Shown here one piece after another: positions 60,847-64,000 of a stretch of 64,000 nucleotides of DNA; position 1 is the first letter of the stretch, and each line of letters opens with the position of its first letter. Origin of the DNA: Bacillota bacterium (GTDB lineage Bacteria; Bacillota_I; Bacilli_A; Izemoplasmatales; Hujiaoplasmataceae); assembly GCA_018816905.1 (NCBI GenBank), contig JAHIVB010000006.1:62001-126000 (forward strand), read 5' to 3'. The notes under the pieces were generated by a model. That model searched no databases. It had not been told where the DNA came from and saw nothing but the letters and a program-made list of their open reading frames with translations. A program made the position numbers and the translations under genes.

Positions 60847-61860
60847 CTAATTCTTGTTACTCTTGATTGTTCCTCTGATTGATTTGATCCATGTAAAAAT
60901 CAAGTCAAGTAAAGTCGCTATTGAAACTACACTGATAATTCCTGTCGCTATTCCTTTGATCATATCCCAAACAACGGTTGTTGAAATTTCAAGGAATGTT
61001 GATGCTTGTAAAGCAAATACACCGTTAATCAGATTGGGCATCGTCATAAAAAAGAGGACTACAGCAAGTGAGAATATTTTATCAAGCGTATGGAAAATCA
61101 TGACCTTCATATTCAGTCTTGCATAATAAATCTTAATCATTTGTGCAATGATGCCTAATGCCAACGAAGCAATGAACAGAGGAATCAGCACATTGACTGC
61201 AGGAGAATTAAACAATGGCACGGAAACTGCCCATCCGTTTCCTTCAACCATCCAACCAAGATAAATGGAATGATTGAAAAGCAAATAAATCCAAGTGACT
61301 CCAAAGATCGTCATAATAATCAACTCTACGATGGAACCGGTTCTAGATACCTTAGGTTCTTTTTCGTTTGGAAGGTCAGGGAGGCTACTCACGGACCACT
61401 CCTTCTTTTTAGGAGAAAGGTCATATTGTTCAATTAATACAAACACTAGAGTAACAATCGCAAAAGCTTGAAATGCGGATTGAAAAGCTTCTGAAATCGT
61501 CTTCGCGAATACTTCTGCAAAGATTCCAAAAGCATTCAGAGATTCGGCGTTCATGATATTGTCTATCAATCCAAAAATAACCGATATAGAAACAAAGATG
61601 ATGATGACGATTTTTAGCACTCTAATATAATCGTCCATCCATTTTGGCGAGATTAAATATCTCTTCTTTTCACGATATTCGTTTGCGAGTGTTCTTGGTT
61701 CTCCAAGACTTAAAAGTACTTTTTCAATTTCAACTTCATTCGTGCTTCCTGAAAGCATGTCGTCGATGTTCGCTCTTAATTCTTTTGCGACATCTTCTCT
61801 TTGATTTTCAGGTAATCTTCTTGTGACGTCATATACATAACGTTCTATCATATGTTTCAT
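60847..61860 (-). CDS. HAAS-domain membrane protein (PadR-associated)
   Basis: The 337-aa protein opens with a cytoplasmic HAAS-like helical region (ERYVYDVTRRLPENQREDVAKEL, 5-27, and EVEKVLLSLGEP-like segment). About seven membrane segments follow. Such proteins are usually encoded directly after a PadR repressor, as here (4-bp ATGA overlap), and are thought to work in membrane-stress or signalling circuits. The precise role is unknown. Confidence 0.8.
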   Translation of the reverse strand: MKHMIERYVYDVTRRLPENQREDVAKELRANIDDMLSGSTNEVEIEKVLLSLGEPRTLANEYREKKRYLISPKWMDDYIRVLKIVIIIFVSISVIFGLIDNIMNAESLNAFGIFAEVFAKTISEAFQSAFQAFAIVTLVFVLIEQYDLSPKKKEWSVSSLPDLPNEKEPKVSRTGSIVELIIMTIFGVTWIYLLFNHSIYLGWMVEGNGWAVSVPLFNSPAVNVLIPLFIASLALGIIAQMIKIYYARLNMKVMIFHTLDKIFSLAVVLFFMTMPNLINGVFALQASTFLEISTTVVWDMIKGIATGIISVVSIATLLDLIFTWIKSIRGTIKSNKN

Positions 61861-62195
61861 TGTTTATCCCCCCTAAACAGTTCTTCCATTTCTTTTACAA
61901 TTTGTAACCATTCTTCTTTTAATATTGAATATACTTCTTTTCCTTCTTCACTTAACTTGTAATACTTCCTTGGCCTCGACTCGCTCGTATCCCAAACGCT
62001 CTCAAGAAGATTTTGCGTATCGAGTCTTCTTAGAAGCGGGTATAATGTTCCGGCTTCAATGTTGACATTTAAGTCATTTAGATCCTGGAGGAGCGAGTAA
62101 CCGTACTGCATTTTATCTAGTTGAGATAAAACTGCCAATATCTGTGTCCCTCTTCGAAGCTCGCTTTTCAGGTTTTGAACCAATGCTTCATTCAT
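61857..62195 (-). CDS. PadR-family transcriptional repressor
   Basis: The 112-aa winged-helix regulator starts at the ATG at 62195, with AGAGGTG upstream. It shows LRRGTQILAVLSQLD, YGYSLLQDL and EAGTLYPLLRRL, the typical PadR N-terminal order, then RPRKYYKLSEEG (wing). The length fits the small PadR-s2 group. It is followed at once by its HAAS partner gene. Autoregulation at the palindrome 62222-62234 is likely. Confidence 0.92.
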   Translation of the reverse strand: MNEALVQNLKSELRRGTQILAVLSQLDKMQYGYSLLQDLNDLNVNIEAGTLYPLLRRLDTQNLLESVWDTSESRPRKYYKLSEEGKEVYSILKEEWLQIVKEMEELFRGDKQ

Positions 62196-62214
62196 CTTTC
62201 TCACCTCTAACATT

Positions 62215-62244
62215 ATTATACTGTATGGCATACACTATTGTCAA
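62215..62244 (-). promoter_or_regulatory. PadR promoter with operator in the spacer
   Basis: On the minus strand, TTGACA (62244-62239), an 18-bp spacer and TATAAT (62220-62215) form a consensus promoter. The spacer contains the perfect palindrome TGTATG-G-CATACA (62222-62234), which fits PadR-type ATGT...ACAT operators and would block RNA polymerase. Confidence 0.75.
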
Positions 62245-62301
62245 TAAAATAATATTAATTTTTTCAAAAAAATAACAGGATTCAAAGAATCCTGCAATTT
62301 A

Positions 62302-64000
62302 CTATAAAGTAAGAATAAGAGAAACAATGATTATAACAATGGCTGCAGCTAATAAATATGCAAATCTCATTGGATGAATTTTCGCTTTGTTTTCCCTTAG
62401 AAAAGACTTGATTTCTCTACCTGCTCTTCTTGAATAAGCATAGAACAGTGGTGTAAGAAATGTTTCCGTGCTGACGTTCACGTCGGCGTGGTATTGTACC
62501 AATAATTTCACCATATCCAAGTTATGATGATAAATGGCATTGAGGATTGGATAAAAACGACCTTTTTTGAACAAGACAGGAATATTTGGATTCGCTCCTC
62601 TTTCCAGAAGAAGTTTGACGACCTCGATATCGTTATGAAAAGAGGGGTCAATTAATAAAGGAATTTTGTGTTTATTGTGAAATTCAATATCAATCCCCAG
62701 GATTAACTCTTGAATCACTTTTGAAGAATACGTCCTCATCAGCAATAAATAAGGTGTCGTTTGATTGTCAATGAGCACATTAAAATTGACACCAGCTTTT
62801 TCGAGATGACGAATCACATGTAGGTTGGATTCAGAAAAGGATAGACGCAAGAGTTTTGATACATCCTGATATTCTAAGAGTCCTTCTGAAATGAAATAAT
62901 CGAAACAGTCGTTAGAATGATACACTGCCGCAATCTCCATGACGGTATATCCATCGCCTGCAGGTTTGAAGATGTCAATTCCCATCGTCTTGATTTCTTT
63001 TAATATATCAAGATTGTCATACTCGATGGCAAAATGCTCTACCGAATATCCGATTCTATTTATAAATTCCATTCCGAAATTCTCGGAATGAAGTAAATAA
63101 GATGCAAAATCAGTATTTTTCATCTCAAGAGCTAGTTCAAACAAACTCTGACCCGTCAGGAAAACATGATTTACATCAAGAAACTTTCTGAAAATCATAT
63201 ACTTGATTCCCTTGACTAAATTCATCTCTAGCATCATTTTAAAAGGATCGATTTTTATCATGTGATCGGGGTCGGTAACCAGTTTGACTCTGCAAAAATC
63301 AATCAAGGCTTCACTTTCACCGTATGGAACGATTTCCGCAGGAAGAATTCCCTGATTATTTGCGATTTTATAATTCGCACCTTTTTCAATCAAGGCATAA
63401 AAACAATCGACTTTTCCAAAAGCCGCAGCCAAGAAAAGAGGCGTGTTTCCGTATCCGTCCACTTCATCGATAGGTAAACCTACCGATAATAGAAACTTCA
63501 ATATTTTAACCGCATTATACCTTGCGGCATAATGAAGAATCGTTTCATTTAGATTCGTTCTTAACGAAACCTCAATCTCTCCTTGTTCATAAAGCGCCTT
63601 GAACATGTGCGCATTGTCGCTGAGGAGCAAATCATCAATCATTCCAGCATATTCTTGCATTTCTTCGTCATATAGTTCTTTGTAGACCAACCTGTGCCAC
63701 TCATCTAGAAAGAATTCATCGGGAATGTCATCGGGAACGGATTCAATCATTGAATCCACTCCGATTGCATCAATGAAAAATTGTACATAGGGACTTTTAA
63801 CTTGAAAGAAATAAGTCTCAATCAATTCTCTTTCGTCATTTGGAAGCGTTCTGAAAAGTTCATACAATTCCATCGATTGAATTTCTTGGTTCGGTATATA
63901 TCCATAAAGTGGAAACAAGGTCGCAATAATCATGTCTTCTCCCCATTGGCTGATGGAGGTCTCGTCCTTCAATTCTGCCACTACGAAAAACGGAACTAAG
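62302..64000 (-). CDS. Ankyrin-repeat membrane protein (5' end outside window)
   Basis: The frame is open to the right edge. A GTG at 63981 is the first start inside the window, but codons upstream of it (LVPFFV) are also open, so the gene probably begins outside. Ankyrin repeats are clear near residues 145-215 (ETILHYAARYNAVKILKFLL, YGNTPLFLAAAFGKVDCFYALIEKGA) and 405-520. The last 20 residues form a single membrane anchor. It likely acts as a tail-anchored scaffold on the cytoplasmic face. The partners are unknown. Confidence 0.82.
   Translation of the reverse strand, partial: LVPFFVVAELKDETSISQWGEDMIIATLFPLYGYIPNQEIQSMELYELFRTLPNDERELIETYFFQVKSPYVQFFIDAIGVDSMIESVPDDIPDEFFLDEWHRLVYKELYDEEMQEYAGMIDDLLLSDNAHMFKALYEQGEIEVSLRTNLNETILHYAARYNAVKILKFLLSVGLPIDEVDGYGNTPLFLAAAFGKVDCFYALIEKGANYKIANNQGILPAEIVPYGESEALIDFCRVKLVTDPDHMIKIDPFKMMLEMNLVKGIKYMIFRKFLDVNHVFLTGQSLFELALEMKNTDFASYLLHSENFGMEFINRIGYSVEHFAIEYDNLDILKEIKTMGIDIFKPAGDGYTVMEIAAVYHSNDCFDYFISEGLLEYQDVSKLLRLSFSESNLHVIRHLEKAGVNFNVLIDNQTTPYLLLMRTYSSKVIQELILGIDIEFHNKHKIPLLIDPSFHNDIEVVKLLLERGANPNIPVLFKKGRFYPILNAIYHHNLDMVKLLVQYHADVNVSTETFLTPLFYAYSRRAGREIKSFLRENKAKIHPMRFAYLLAAAIVIIIVSLILTL

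Noticed and set aside
1-64000. CRISPR arrays, retrons, insertion sequences or prophage genes
   Set aside because: Reading both strands showed no regularly spaced repeats, reverse transcriptase, transposase, integrase catalytic domain or phage structural gene.

Overview
The window is AT-rich, uses UGA as a stop and UGG for Trp, and has strong AGGAGG ribosome sites, lipobox lipoproteins, LplB/LplC-type sugar permeases and a GntR-ABC (Ytr-like) unit. This fits a low-GC Bacillota or Mycoplasmatota lineage with a standard code, for example Acholeplasmatales or Izemoplasmatales relatives. That placement is inference; no rRNA or marker gene is present. No intact tRNA, rRNA, CRISPR array or transposase was found. 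Most genes lie on the minus strand.

Layout. (1) 1-5.8 kb: a type I restriction-modification operon hsdM-hsdS-hsdR, with hsdR running off the left edge. (2) 6.4-11.5 kb: a compact four-gene operon encoding an NPPY adenine methylase, a protein with two GHKL ATPase domains (MORC-like at the N-terminus, histidine-kinase-like at the C-terminus), a receiver-like protein and an HNH nuclease. It looks like a restriction-modification system with a two-component phosphorelay built in, and is the best candidate for an undescribed system. (3) 12-18 kb: a lipoprotein gene, a GntR-regulated ABC exporter and two related membrane proteins carrying colicin-type HNH motifs. One of these sits between two copies of a roughly 250-bp duplicated segment. 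(4) 18.06-18.10 kb: the exact 3' half of a tRNA-Phe, a likely attachment-site scar. (5) 18.2-22.6 kb: a Sel1-repeat operon, a possible regulator and an Nmad3 gene, which share a TATACTATT promoter motif, followed by gene remnants.

(6) 22.7-36.2 kb: a fructan utilisation locus. A LacI regulator diverges from an operon with two ABC permeases, a binding protein, a YesL-like protein, a surface carbohydrate-binding lipoprotein, three GH32 proteins (two surface, one cytoplasmic) and fructokinase. Fructan would be bound and cut at the surface, imported, hydrolysed and phosphorylated. No ABC ATPase is encoded here. (7) 36.3-38.5 kb: a polar amino-acid ABC importer.

(8) 38.8-49.2 kb: an eight-gene overlapping operon with two C5-cytosine methylases, a Z1 helicase, a MutL/MORC-like ATPase, two unknown proteins and a PD-(D/E)XK nuclease. 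It resembles Mza/paraMORC defence loci but lacks an AIPR gene. (9) 49.6-51.4 kb: a heliorhodopsin followed by a tocopherol-cyclase-like protein. (10) 51.5-64 kb: small membrane proteins, a GH4 glycosidase, an XRE-PrsW fusion, a PemK/MazF-like protein, a complete branched-chain amino-acid transporter (livK-H-M-G-F), a PadR/HAAS pair and an ankyrin-repeat membrane protein cut by the right edge.
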